Below are positions 1-5,467 of a stretch of DNA of 5,467 bases, piece by piece. The stretch lies in assembly GCA_021800315.1 (NCBI GenBank), contig JAJYZD010000242.1:1-5467 (forward strand), read 5' to 3'. The position numbers were made by a program, and so were the translations under genes. Origin of the DNA: Bacillota bacterium (GTDB lineage: Bacteria; Bacillota; Desulfotomaculia; Desulfotomaculales; JAJYZD01). Position 1 is the stretch's first letter. Each line of letters starts with the position of its first letter. The notes beneath the pieces were generated by a model. The model had not been told where the DNA came from. It ran no database searches and was given only the letters and a program-made list of their open reading frames with translations.

Positions 1-13
1 GAACTTCAATTGA

Positions 14-196
14 GCCACGGCATTCTGCCTTACTGTCGAAGGGTTCTGGTCTTCGCTTCGCTCGTGGTTACGCCCACATCGCGGAATATCCCGGGAAAAT
101 ATCCCCATTTACTTGCGGTTCTTTGAGTTCATACATAATGCCAGAAGGAGAGGAAAGGCAGTTCTTTCTTCGCTATTAGGTGCACTGTTAGCCTAG
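14..196 (+). pseudogene. C-terminal fragment of an IS1595/ISXO2-like DDE transposase
   Basis: Frame 2 is open from 14 to the TAG at 194-196 (60 codons) but has no start codon, and it is cut upstream by an in-frame TGA at 11-13. The translation contains TVEGFWSSLRSWLRPHRGIS and, after a short gap, YLRFFEFIHNARRRGKAVL. This is the pattern I associate with the end of ISXO2-like transposases: the Glu of EGFW is the last residue of the DDE triad, followed by the WLRPHRGIS and FFEF-HN-RRRGKA blocks. In relatives roughly a dozen residues (of the type GFCEVHVNT) precede EGFW. Here only AFCLT is left, which suggests a small in-frame deletion as well as the stop, so the copy is probably dead. The alternative is that an intact gene runs off the left edge in another frame and joins by frameshift. 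The coding nature is well supported by the conserved blocks; the exact family label is less certain. Confidence 0.75.
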
Positions 197-214
197 TCAA
201 TATATGGTAATTTG

Positions 215-234
215 TAGCACGGGGCACCCCGCTA
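215..234. repeat. GC-rich imperfect palindrome inside the IS end
   Basis: TAG-ca-CGGGG-ca-CCCCG-CTA forms an 8-bp inverted repeat with a 2-base bulge on the left arm. It stands out as a GC block in AT-rich DNA between the transposase stop and the putative IS end. No T-run follows on either strand, so it is not a standard intrinsic terminator. A subterminal site or a transcript-blocking hairpin at the IS edge is possible; no function can be assigned. Confidence 0.4.
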
Positions 235-250
235 AAACAGGATAAGAGCC
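230..250 (-). repeat. Candidate terminal inverted repeat (right end) of the IS
   Basis: On the minus strand the sequence from 250 inward starts GGCTCTTATCCTGTTTTAG. It lies about 50 bases past the transposase stop, where the IS end is expected, and begins with GG as IS1595-type ends do. It abuts an A-rich octamer (251-258) that could be a target-site duplication. The partner repeat lies off the left edge, so this is a position-based inference. Confidence 0.4.
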
Positions 251-577
251 ACAAAAAATTCAGGCTGGGTTAGGCCGACACTCCCCGCAGTTAGACAGTA
301 GACACAATGTATACCGAACCAGTTCCGACGATCGGAAGAGATATGGCCAAAACCATTGACTTTTGGGTCGGAAAAAGTTCCAGACACCCCTCGCACAGGA
401 GCCTTTCACGACATTGTGGCATCCTGGCATGGACGGGGCCGTGTTCCCCCCCAAAAAGCTCTCCATCAATCCAATGCGGTCGGGAATAAGCGCCATGCGC
501 CACCGGCCTTTTTTCTTTTACTTGAACCGTTGCCCTCTTGATCGCTAACCGGGATGTTTTGAAAAAACAGGTTCGTA
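251..577. other. Intergenic region without a supportable gene
   Basis: This stretch lies between the IS end and the stop codon of the cas operon. It is less GC-rich than the operon. Short open frames occur on both strands (for example minus 260-496 and 291-503, plus 307-489), but they overlap in conflicting frames, lack convincing Shine-Dalgarno sequences and show no recognisable motif. No direct repeats of CRISPR length and spacing, no tRNA-like cloverleaf and no clear promoter were seen. Notable sub-features are a bipartite inverted repeat at 547-573, a T-rich tract at 509-519 after a weak GCGC-CAT-GCGC hairpin (490-500), and an IS-end-like string around 371-391. Confidence 0.6.
547..573 (-). 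terminator. Stem-loop just downstream of the cas operon; possible transcript 3' end
   Basis: In the minus-strand transcript, four bases after the TAA of the last gene, AACC-TGTTTT-TTC-AAAACA-TCCC-GGTT can fold. The inner stem is 6 bp with a 3-base loop and the outer stem 4 bp, with four bulged bases. A second short perfect hairpin (CCGGC-CAT-GCCGG, 583-595) lies immediately before it, in the last codons of the gene. No U-tract follows the stem, so it does not fit a classical Rho-independent terminator. It may protect the 3' end or mark a Rho-type site. Position and symmetry are seen; the role is inferred. Confidence 0.3.
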
Positions 578-1495
578 TTACACCGGCATGGCCGGAGTAA
601 AGTTCCGGTATTTGCCTTGGGTGATGCGCATGCTACGATAGATCTCAACTACACCCATTGCCCTCAGCTGCTCCCGGGGAGGGCGGGATTGCTGCAACTC
701 CCGCAAGGCCAGCAGCGATCGTACCGTATCGAGGTCCAGAGATCCTTCCCAGATCGGCCAAGTCCATCGCACTTCACCGCGCCTCTGGCTAAAGCCTGTT
801 GTCTGCAGACTCCGTCCTACCGGCATGACGGGCAGCAGAGGCAATCCCTCGACGGCGAGACGGTTGGCGCCCCGTACCGTCCGAACGGGATCGCCCGATG
901 GTTCGCCCCAACGCAAAGCATACCGGCGATCGTCCGTCGGGTCCCAACGTAAACTGGGACCCGGATCGGAATATCGCCAGGGTAAAAAGAGTGCTTCGGT
1001 AAGATGGCTCTCCGTCGTTTCTTCGGCCAGTTGGGTCATAAAGGCCACGAAATGCTGGTGACCAGCGCCACTCATGGTGCGCAGGGCAGTATCCTGGATC
1101 TGGGCAGGCTTGGCCCCCTTACCCTCAACCAGTACCTCGCTGGCGAAGGCTGTCACGAAATCGGCGAAGCAGTTGTCACCATATTCTGTTCGCACCTGGG
1201 CCTGTAATGCCACCTCGCGAAACTGGGCGGCGTCCAGAGTCAGATCCTTGCTGAAGGCAAAGGCGGGATGACCAGCCATCCGCCGCAGCTGTTCATGCAA
1301 AGCCGGGATCAAAGCATCCCGCGGCAATTCCCCGGCTGTTTCCAGGCGAGGCCGCCAGGCCCCGCCGGATGGATCCCACCGGATCAACATTCGTTGGTCG
1401 GGCCAAGCCAGGGACACGCTCCGCAAGGTGCCCAGCGCGGCCAGAAAAGCCAAAGGATTCCCGCCGTCGAGGCCTTGCAAATGCCAATCGGTCAT
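578..1495 (-). CDS. csx14: Type I-G CRISPR Csx14/Cas8-like protein (GSU0052-type, 'Cas3-extension'-like)
   Basis: This 305-residue soluble protein is encoded last in the operon, directly after cas3. The N terminus reads LQGLDGGNPLAFLAALGTLR (residues 6-25), a G-x-NPL-x-FLAALG-x-LR block that resembles the N-terminal motif of Csx17, the Cas8 large subunit of type I-G. Further recognisable blocks are GDNCFADFVTAF (106-117), SLRWDPTDDRRYALRW (181-196) and RGANRLAVEGLPLLPVMP (208-225). No nuclease or ATPase motif is visible. The ATG at 1495 overlaps the cas3 stop in ATGA, and an AGGAGG lies 10 bases upstream. By context and family it should be a subunit of the I-G effector, perhaps helping PAM reading, R-loop formation or Cas3 recruitment; those roles are inferred from Cas8 proteins. 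At about 305 residues it is much shorter than Csx17 (roughly 700), so it is either a compact Cas8 or an accessory of Cas3. The exact family name is uncertain; membership of the I-G set is firm. Confidence 0.8.
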   Translation of the reverse strand: MTDWHLQGLDGGNPLAFLAALGTLRSVSLAWPDQRMLIRWDPSGGAWRPRLETAGELPRDALIPALHEQLRRMAGHPAFAFSKDLTLDAAQFREVALQAQVRTEYGDNCFADFVTAFASEVLVEGKGAKPAQIQDTALRTMSGAGHQHFVAFMTQLAEETTESHLTEALFLPWRYSDPGPSLRWDPTDDRRYALRWGEPSGDPVRTVRGANRLAVEGLPLLPVMPVGRSLQTTGFSQRRGEVRWTWPIWEGSLDLDTVRSLLALRELQQSRPPREQLRAMGVVEIYRSMRITQGKYRNFTPAMPV

Positions 1496-4431
1496 ACGTT
1501 GTCTTCCTCCTGTCGCGTTTCGGCTGATTGTTCAGCTTCACTCGACCGGTGGTCCGCCAGACGTAGAATGGCCTCGAACCACGCCAGTCCCCACCAGCCG
1601 TAAAGGCGGATCAGGTACCAAAACCGCCGGGCCACCCCCGAATCAAGCCGTTCCAGACGGGTCCCGCCGATTGCTGTCAACGTGTGCCCCCTGAATTCAA
1701 TTGCCACGGTACGGGGATCGGAGTCTTCCACTACGGGGGCGAAAGGACGGCAGCGACCATGGTGACTGGCAACCAGGTGTAACACCAGTTCCCGCCGCGC
1801 CTCTTCCCGGGGCAACAACTCAGGCGCGGATTGCAGGAGACGTAGGGATAACAGTTCGTGTCTTCCGCCCTTGGGATAGCCCACCCTCTTACGGGCATTC
1901 TCGAAGGAGGTACGTCCTGCAGGCAGGTCGCCGGACTTGGCCAGAAGCGGTCCCCGTGCCCAAGGGTTGCCACCGTATAGCAACGCCTGGAATCGCGGGT
2001 CGGCTTTGCCGAGATCGTGGGCCTCCCCGGCCAGAGCCAGGTCTTCGACGACGGGCACGGGAAGACCGCACCCCTGCGCGAAACGTCGGGCATATTCCGC
2101 CACGCCTGCCAGGTGGGTGTTCAGATGTACCCGGGAGGTTCCCGAAGCCGAAGCATCGTCCTCATCACCGAAGTGATCGGCATTATCCTGCGGCAAGACC
2201 GGTAGCGAACGGCTGCCGCGAACCACCAGACCGGCCACGGGGTGCAGGGTTAGAGCCTTTTTCAAGCGCCTGTCCCGGGCGAGGTGCCTGGCGATCTCCG
2301 CCAGCCATGGCTGCACGGGCTCGTTTGCGAGGGTAGTGAGGGCTGTCCGCAACTCCTCAACGAGACCTTCCGAGTCTTCCTCGATCAGTGCCGGGCCACG
2401 TTTGGCCAATTCCATCAGGTGCTCTCCCGCTTCCCCGGCCCGCCACCCGGCAATGACGACCGGATGCAGCCGGAGCATGGCCTGGGCCCGCGATTGCCTG
2501 TGAGCGCGCTCGGCCCAGTCGGCGCGGACCTGTCCCGCCGTTTCCGGCACGTCGCCGAGGACATCGAAGCCTCCCAAGGCGGCCGGTATAACCACGACAT
2601 CCCCCGGCCGCAGGGTGTCGGGGCCGAAAGTGCTTTCAGCTTCCTCCCTGTTGCGCCAAAGAACCACCCGCCGGGGTTCGGTCGTGTCCGGGGTCCTGGC
2701 TTCCTCATCCAGAGCAGCGCCTTCAACGTCGGATTCCGACGCGGCATCCGCATCCCCTCCCGTCAGCCAGCGCCGCATGCTGCCTATGGGCACGGGCAGG
2801 CACTCGGCGATGGTGGGTGGGCACAAGGCCAGAGCGTCGAGCCAACGCTCTCCATCGGCGTCGAGATCAAGGTCGGCGCGCCAGCACACCTGGACGTCCG
2901 CGGCCGCGCGCCGCGGACCGTGCAGGAAGAAGGCCACGTCCGGCGAGGGCATTGGGTCGGGGGCCGTTTGAGCCCAGGAATCAATATGTGAAGGGAACAT
3001 GACCGGGGCGTGGGCGGCCGGCGCGTTGAGCCGGACCATTGATTCAGGGGGAGGTAGACGCTTGTCGAGGGCGGCGATGCCCATATCGACGTAGGCAGCC
3101 TCCCCTGCCTGATCTTTCAGCCATTGCCAGGTCGCGGCCAAGGCCGGGCCGTAAACCGGATCATCATCGCTGTCCGCGGTTTGATCGGCACGTATCAACA
3201 CGGCGGCCGGTGCGGGGCCGGGGCGCCCCATCCGGTTCAAGCGTCCGAAGCGCTGCCGGAGGGCGTCGAGACTGGCGGCTTCCGTGACGAGGACATCGAA
3301 ATCCAGGTTGGCACCGACCTCCAGCGTCTGGGTGGCGACCACAAACAACGGGAAGTCGAGCCGGCGCTCGCGGGAAACATCGGCCGACAGGCGCTTCAAC
3401 CATACGGCTACGGTATCGTCCCGGTCAATGGGCCGCATCCGGCCGGTCAGCAGCACGGCCCGATCACCGTATTGGCCTCTCAGGAGGGCATGGGTACGGC
3501 GGGCCGTTGCCACCCGGTTGACGAAGATGACGGTGGCGAGAGGCCGTCCTTCACTTAGGATTTCCGCTTGCGCTACGAGGGCGTTGGCGAGTTCTTCGGC
3601 GGCCTTGGCGCCTTTTGCCTTCTCCACCGGCACCAGGCGGGTGGGCTTGGCGGCCAGTTGACGATCCCCCAGCGGATGCCCCGGTGTGGCTGGTTCCCTG
3701 GATTCGTCCCGGAAGACATCAATGAGCCCGGCCGGGGGAGTGGCGCTCATAACCGTTATCTGGAAGGACGCGCCCAAGGGCTCGCTGGCCTGGGCGCGAT
3801 ACCTGCCGACGGCCTGGAGGGTTTCCAGGAAAGGCTGGGCGCAGTGAGCCTCGTCGAGCAGAATAAGACTGTCATTGGCGGCGAGACCGGCCTGAATGGG
3901 CCAAGCCCTGGATGAACGGCCGTATGCGCGGAACAGAAGGCGCGATCCCATTTGATCCACGGTACTGGTGATGATGGTGGGCTGGATCGGGGATCTGGCC
4001 CAGGCATCGTCGCGGTACATGCCACCCCGCAACTGGAAGCAGGCCAGGGGGTCGTCACCTGCCGCGAGCTTGCGCAACCGGTCGGCCACGGTTTTGAGGA
4101 TGCCGTTCCCGGCGTTCCTCAGTTTTTCAGCCAGGGTACGGGCGCGGTCGAAGGCCTCGTCCACTATGATCCTCCGGTCCACCACGTAAAAGATGCGGCG
4201 CGGTTCGGTGAGCGGCCTGCCGGGAGCGAGCAGCCCGGCCCGGGCCGCCAGGGCGAAGACCGCGATGTCCAGGCAGGCCGTCTTGCCGGCTGCCGTAGGT
4301 AACGCGATGGCACCCGGCCACCCGCCTTCATCCAGGATCCGGATGGCCAGCATCTTCTGCCAGGAAAAAGGGGCCAATCCCCATGCCGCTTCGAAAAAGG
4401 CCACGAAATCGGCCGCGGTCAAGTCTGTCAT
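1492..4431 (-). CDS. cas3: Type I-G CRISPR helicase-nuclease Cas3 (helicase-HD order)
   Basis: Cas3 is the ATP-driven 3'-5' DNA helicase and HD nuclease recruited to the R-loop to degrade target DNA. The 979-residue product shows, in order: an aromatic/Gln motif near W24-Q25, Walker A PTAAGKTA (45-52), YVVDRR (82-87), DEAH (193-196), SAT (229-231), VIFVNRV (301-307), ATQTLEVGANLDFD (366-379) and QRFGRLNRMGR (393-403). A linker of about 330 residues follows, with an acidic stretch near 562-583. The C-terminal HD domain has H773, H805-D806 (AGEAHDLGK), H858, H890-H891 and a closing LRLADHRSS. Helicase before HD is the reverse of most Cas3 proteins and is a hallmark of type I-G. All catalytic motifs are present. 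The ATG at 4431 was chosen because GGGAGG lies 5 bases upstream and csb2 ends one base before it. An in-frame ATG at 4467 would add 12 residues, overlap csb2 and lack such a site. The gene is co-transcribed with csb2 and the downstream gene. Confidence 0.97.
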   Translation of the reverse strand: MTDLTAADFVAFFEAAWGLAPFSWQKMLAIRILDEGGWPGAIALPTAAGKTACLDIAVFALAARAGLLAPGRPLTEPRRIFYVVDRRIIVDEAFDRARTLAEKLRNAGNGILKTVADRLRKLAAGDDPLACFQLRGGMYRDDAWARSPIQPTIITSTVDQMGSRLLFRAYGRSSRAWPIQAGLAANDSLILLDEAHCAQPFLETLQAVGRYRAQASEPLGASFQITVMSATPPAGLIDVFRDESREPATPGHPLGDRQLAAKPTRLVPVEKAKGAKAAEELANALVAQAEILSEGRPLATVIFVNRVATARRTHALLRGQYGDRAVLLTGRMRPIDRDDTVAVWLKRLSADVSRERRLDFPLFVVATQTLEVGANLDFDVLVTEAASLDALRQRFGRLNRMGRPGPAPAAVLIRADQTADSDDDPVYGPALAATWQWLKDQAGEAAYVDMGIAALDKRLPPPESMVRLNAPAAHAPVMFPSHIDSWAQTAPDPMPSPDVAFFLHGPRRAAADVQVCWRADLDLDADGERWLDALALCPPTIAECLPVPIGSMRRWLTGGDADAASESDVEGAALDEEARTPDTTEPRRVVLWRNREEAESTFGPDTLRPGDVVVIPAALGGFDVLGDVPETAGQVRADWAERAHRQSRAQAMLRLHPVVIAGWRAGEAGEHLMELAKRGPALIEEDSEGLVEELRTALTTLANEPVQPWLAEIARHLARDRRLKKALTLHPVAGLVVRGSRSLPVLPQDNADHFGDEDDASASGTSRVHLNTHLAGVAEYARRFAQGCGLPVPVVEDLALAGEAHDLGKADPRFQALLYGGNPWARGPLLAKSGDLPAGRTSFENARKRVGYPKGGRHELLSLRLLQSAPELLPREEARRELVLHLVASHHGRCRPFAPVVEDSDPRTVAIEFRGHTLTAIGGTRLERLDSGVARRFWYLIRLYGWWGLAWFEAILRLADHRSSEAEQSAETRQEEDNV
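1506..1511 (-). promoter_or_regulatory. Ribosome binding site of the Csx14/Cas8-like gene
   Basis: A perfect AGGAGG on the minus strand lies inside the last codons of cas3, 10 bases before the ATG at 1495. Together with the ATGA stop/start overlap it supports this start and suggests translational coupling to cas3. Confidence 0.75.
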
Positions 4432-4432
4432 T

Positions 4433-5467
4433 TCATCCTCCCTGTCGTACCGGGCGGCACAGACCATAGCCCCGGTAGCGTCCCGCCCCGACCAGCACCG
4501 GACCTTCTACGTCCTGCCCGAACAGGATCACGGCATGAGCATGATTCATCCCGCCCCGGTCTGTCTGGCGGATGAGGCGGGGAAATTCGCGGCTGACGGG
4601 GACACCCTCGAACAAAGATACCGGATGCAGCAAAACTTCCACTGGGCGGGGGAGTCCTGCGTAACAGCAGGCGTCTTTGACCATCTCCGCGGCCTTGTCC
4701 CATCTTTCCGTTCCGCGGAAATGACGGTCGAATACGATGGGGGTGACTGTGGCCCAGTGTCTCGCCGGTCCCGTCCAAACGCCGGGACGGAGATTTACCG
4801 GAGGTTCATCGCGGGAGTCCAGTTCGGCCGTACACTCGAACCAGTTGCCCTCAAAGAGGCGTATGGGTAACGGCAATCCATGTTCGTCCCTTAGCCAGGA
4901 AAGACAGCGGACGGTTTCTTCCGGCGGCACTTGGCGGGGCAGCGCCAACGCCACGCCCATCAGGCGTCCGTCTGCATGTTCCCGACCCACGAAGGGCAAG
5001 GGGAGGAAGGCGAGATGAGGCGATGTCGAGGGCAGGCCAGCGGGCGTATGACCGGAAACCCATTCCGGCACCGGCTCCGGGCAATTAGCCAGTATGGCTC
5101 CCCGCACGGCCTCGGTGAGCCTGAGGGTTTCCCGGACGGTGAGACGTGAACCCGATAACGCCAGTACTACCGGATTGGGGTCGAACACACTTCCGGGAGT
5201 GGGGACCAAGGATTCCGGCAGGGGTATGCCATACCCCTGCCAGATACCGGGCCGGGGACGCAGGCTTACCGGACGTCCGTCGGGAAAGTCGGCGTCCAGG
5301 CGAGTTTTAAGGGTTTTTTTGTCCTTTCCTTTGGCCGCCTTGATGCCGGCTTCCAGGTCGGCAAATGAAACGGCGCAGTCACGGTTGCAGCATATTTCGA
5401 GGTAACGTAGCCTGCCCCGCCCGAATATCCGCAAACGGTGGCGGGCGATGCCCTCCACCGGTACGAG
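4433..5467 (-). CDS. csb2: Type I-G CRISPR protein Csb2 (Cas5-Cas6 fusion, GSU0054 family), 5' end missing
   Basis: The frame is open to the right edge, giving 344 visible residues. A GTG at 5458 is internal, because the reading frame continues through it (LVPVEGIARH), so the true start lies outside. Family members are roughly 450-550 residues, so about 100-200 N-terminal residues (the Cas5-like part) are missing. Family hallmarks are HTPAGLPSTSPHLAFLPLPF (visible residues 140-159), then GRLMGVALALPR, RHWATVTPIVFDRHF (236-250), MNHAHAVILF (307-316) and the glycine-rich GAGRYRGYG (327-335), which corresponds to the RNA-binding G-loop of Cas6. The C-terminal half should cut pre-crRNA and the N-terminal half should bind the crRNA 5' handle in the effector. 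Candidate catalytic or RNA-contacting histidines are H140, H151, H237, H249, H309 and H311; which one acts cannot be told from the sequence. A lysine-rich segment (visible residues 43-55) may contact RNA. The stop is one base before the cas3 ATG. csb1 (Cas7) is the expected upstream neighbour. Confidence 0.93.
   Translation of the reverse strand, partial: LVPVEGIARHRLRIFGRGRLRYLEICCNRDCAVSFADLEAGIKAAKGKDKKTLKTRLDADFPDGRPVSLRPRPGIWQGYGIPLPESLVPTPGSVFDPNPVVLALSGSRLTVRETLRLTEAVRGAILANCPEPVPEWVSGHTPAGLPSTSPHLAFLPLPFVGREHADGRLMGVALALPRQVPPEETVRCLSWLRDEHGLPLPIRLFEGNWFECTAELDSRDEPPVNLRPGVWTGPARHWATVTPIVFDRHFRGTERWDKAAEMVKDACCYAGLPRPVEVLLHPVSLFEGVPVSREFPRLIRQTDRGGMNHAHAVILFGQDVEGPVLVGAGRYRGYGLCRPVRQGG
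4437..4442 (-). promoter_or_regulatory. Ribosome binding site of cas3 (decides the start)
   Basis: GGGAGG on the minus strand forms the last Gly-Gly codons of csb2 and sits 5 bases before the ATG at 4431. The junction reads GGGAGG-ATGAA-ATG, with the csb2 TGA inside it, so terminating ribosomes can restart on cas3. This favours the 4431 start over the ATG at 4467. Confidence 0.8.

Larger units (their letters stand above)
1..250 (+). mobile_element. Right end of an IS1595/ISXO2-like insertion sequence (partial)
   Basis: The segment carries the C-terminal part of a DDE transposase reading toward the cas operon, ending at a TAG at 194-196. It is followed by about 54 bases of AT-richer DNA and a candidate terminal inverted repeat ending at 250. 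Read inward on the minus strand, that end begins GGCTCTTATCCTGTTTTAG, similar in style to IS1595-family ends. The next eight bases (251-258, ACAAAAAA) would be the target duplication; 8 bp is usual for this family. The left end is outside the window, so neither the repeat partner nor the duplication can be verified. The element is placed in the family from transposase motifs recalled by eye, not by a search. Its exact right boundary is an inference. Confidence 0.6.

Noticed and set aside
253..277. Minus-strand intrinsic terminator: GGC-loop-GCC followed by TTTTTT
   Set aside because: The stem is only three base pairs, too weak. The T-run is better explained as the A-rich flank of the IS end.
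266..298. Integron attC-like core motifs (GTTAGGC and GTTAGAC)
   Set aside because: The two cores are in the same orientation, without the matching RYYYAAC partner and imperfect palindrome that define an attC site.
260..503. Two overlapping minus-strand frames of 78 and 70 codons in the flank
   Set aside because: They overlap in different frames, have no convincing Shine-Dalgarno sequence, and neither translation shows a recognisable domain. At best they are decayed remnants.
490..519. Plus-strand intrinsic terminator: GCGC-CAT-GCGC followed by TTTTTTCTTTT
   Set aside because: The stem is only 4 bp and is separated from the T-tract by eight bases, and there is no plus-strand gene upstream that would need it.
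1..577. Search for a CRISPR array downstream of the cas genes
   Set aside because: No 25-40-base string recurs at regular spacing; only short 5-6-base chance repeats were seen.
1701..2336. Plus-strand open frame of 211 codons opposite cas3 (and similar ones at 2284-2991 and 4193-4870)
   Set aside because: They are antisense to a well-supported gene, have low-complexity Pro/Arg/Gly-rich translations typical of GC-rich shadow frames, and show no domain motif.
5311..5317. Run of seven A on the csb2 coding strand as a programmed frameshift site
   Set aside because: The reading frame runs cleanly through it into conserved Csb2 blocks, and the run is not in the phase of a classical -1 slippery heptamer.
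5456..5458. GTG as the start of csb2
   Set aside because: The frame stays open to the window edge and the protein would lack its Cas5-like N-terminal part; the GTG is an internal Val codon.

Overview
The window is the downstream part of a type I-G (formerly I-U) CRISPR-Cas effector operon, followed by a relic of an insertion sequence. All three cas genes lie on the minus strand. In transcription order they are: csb2 (Cas5-Cas6 fusion; its 5' end is beyond the right edge), a cas3 helicase-nuclease with the helicase domains first and the HD nuclease at the C terminus, and a 305-residue Csx14/Cas8-like protein. The operon is GC-rich and dense. csb2 and cas3 are separated by one base, cas3 and the last gene share an ATGA overlap, and both internal starts have a strong Shine-Dalgarno sequence. 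This fits one translationally coupled mRNA. No frameshift or missing catalytic motif is visible in the cas genes, so the effector looks functional.

Layout: bases 1-250 hold the right end of an IS1595/ISXO2-like insertion sequence on the plus strand. This part contains the last ~60 codons of its DDE transposase and a probable terminal inverted repeat. Bases 251-577 contain no gene I can support. Bases 578-1495 hold the Csx14/Cas8-like gene, 1492-4431 cas3, and 4433-5467 the 3' part of csb2.

How the parts work together (family knowledge): Csb2 supplies the Cas5-like crRNA-handle subunit and the Cas6-like processing ribonuclease. Csb1 (Cas7 backbone), normally next to csb2, is expected just off the right edge. 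The Cas8-like protein would complete the surveillance complex, and Cas3 is recruited to unwind and cut the target DNA. No cas1, cas2, cas4 or CRISPR array is visible, so adaptation genes and spacers must lie outside the window or in trans.

Organism: a GC-rich bacterium. Type I-G with this gene set is typical of proteobacteria (for example Geobacter or Thioalkalivibrio-like lineages) and some actinobacteria; the sequence alone does not fix the species. The flank at 1-577 is visibly less GC-rich than the operon, marking a compositional boundary where the cas operon meets mobile DNA.
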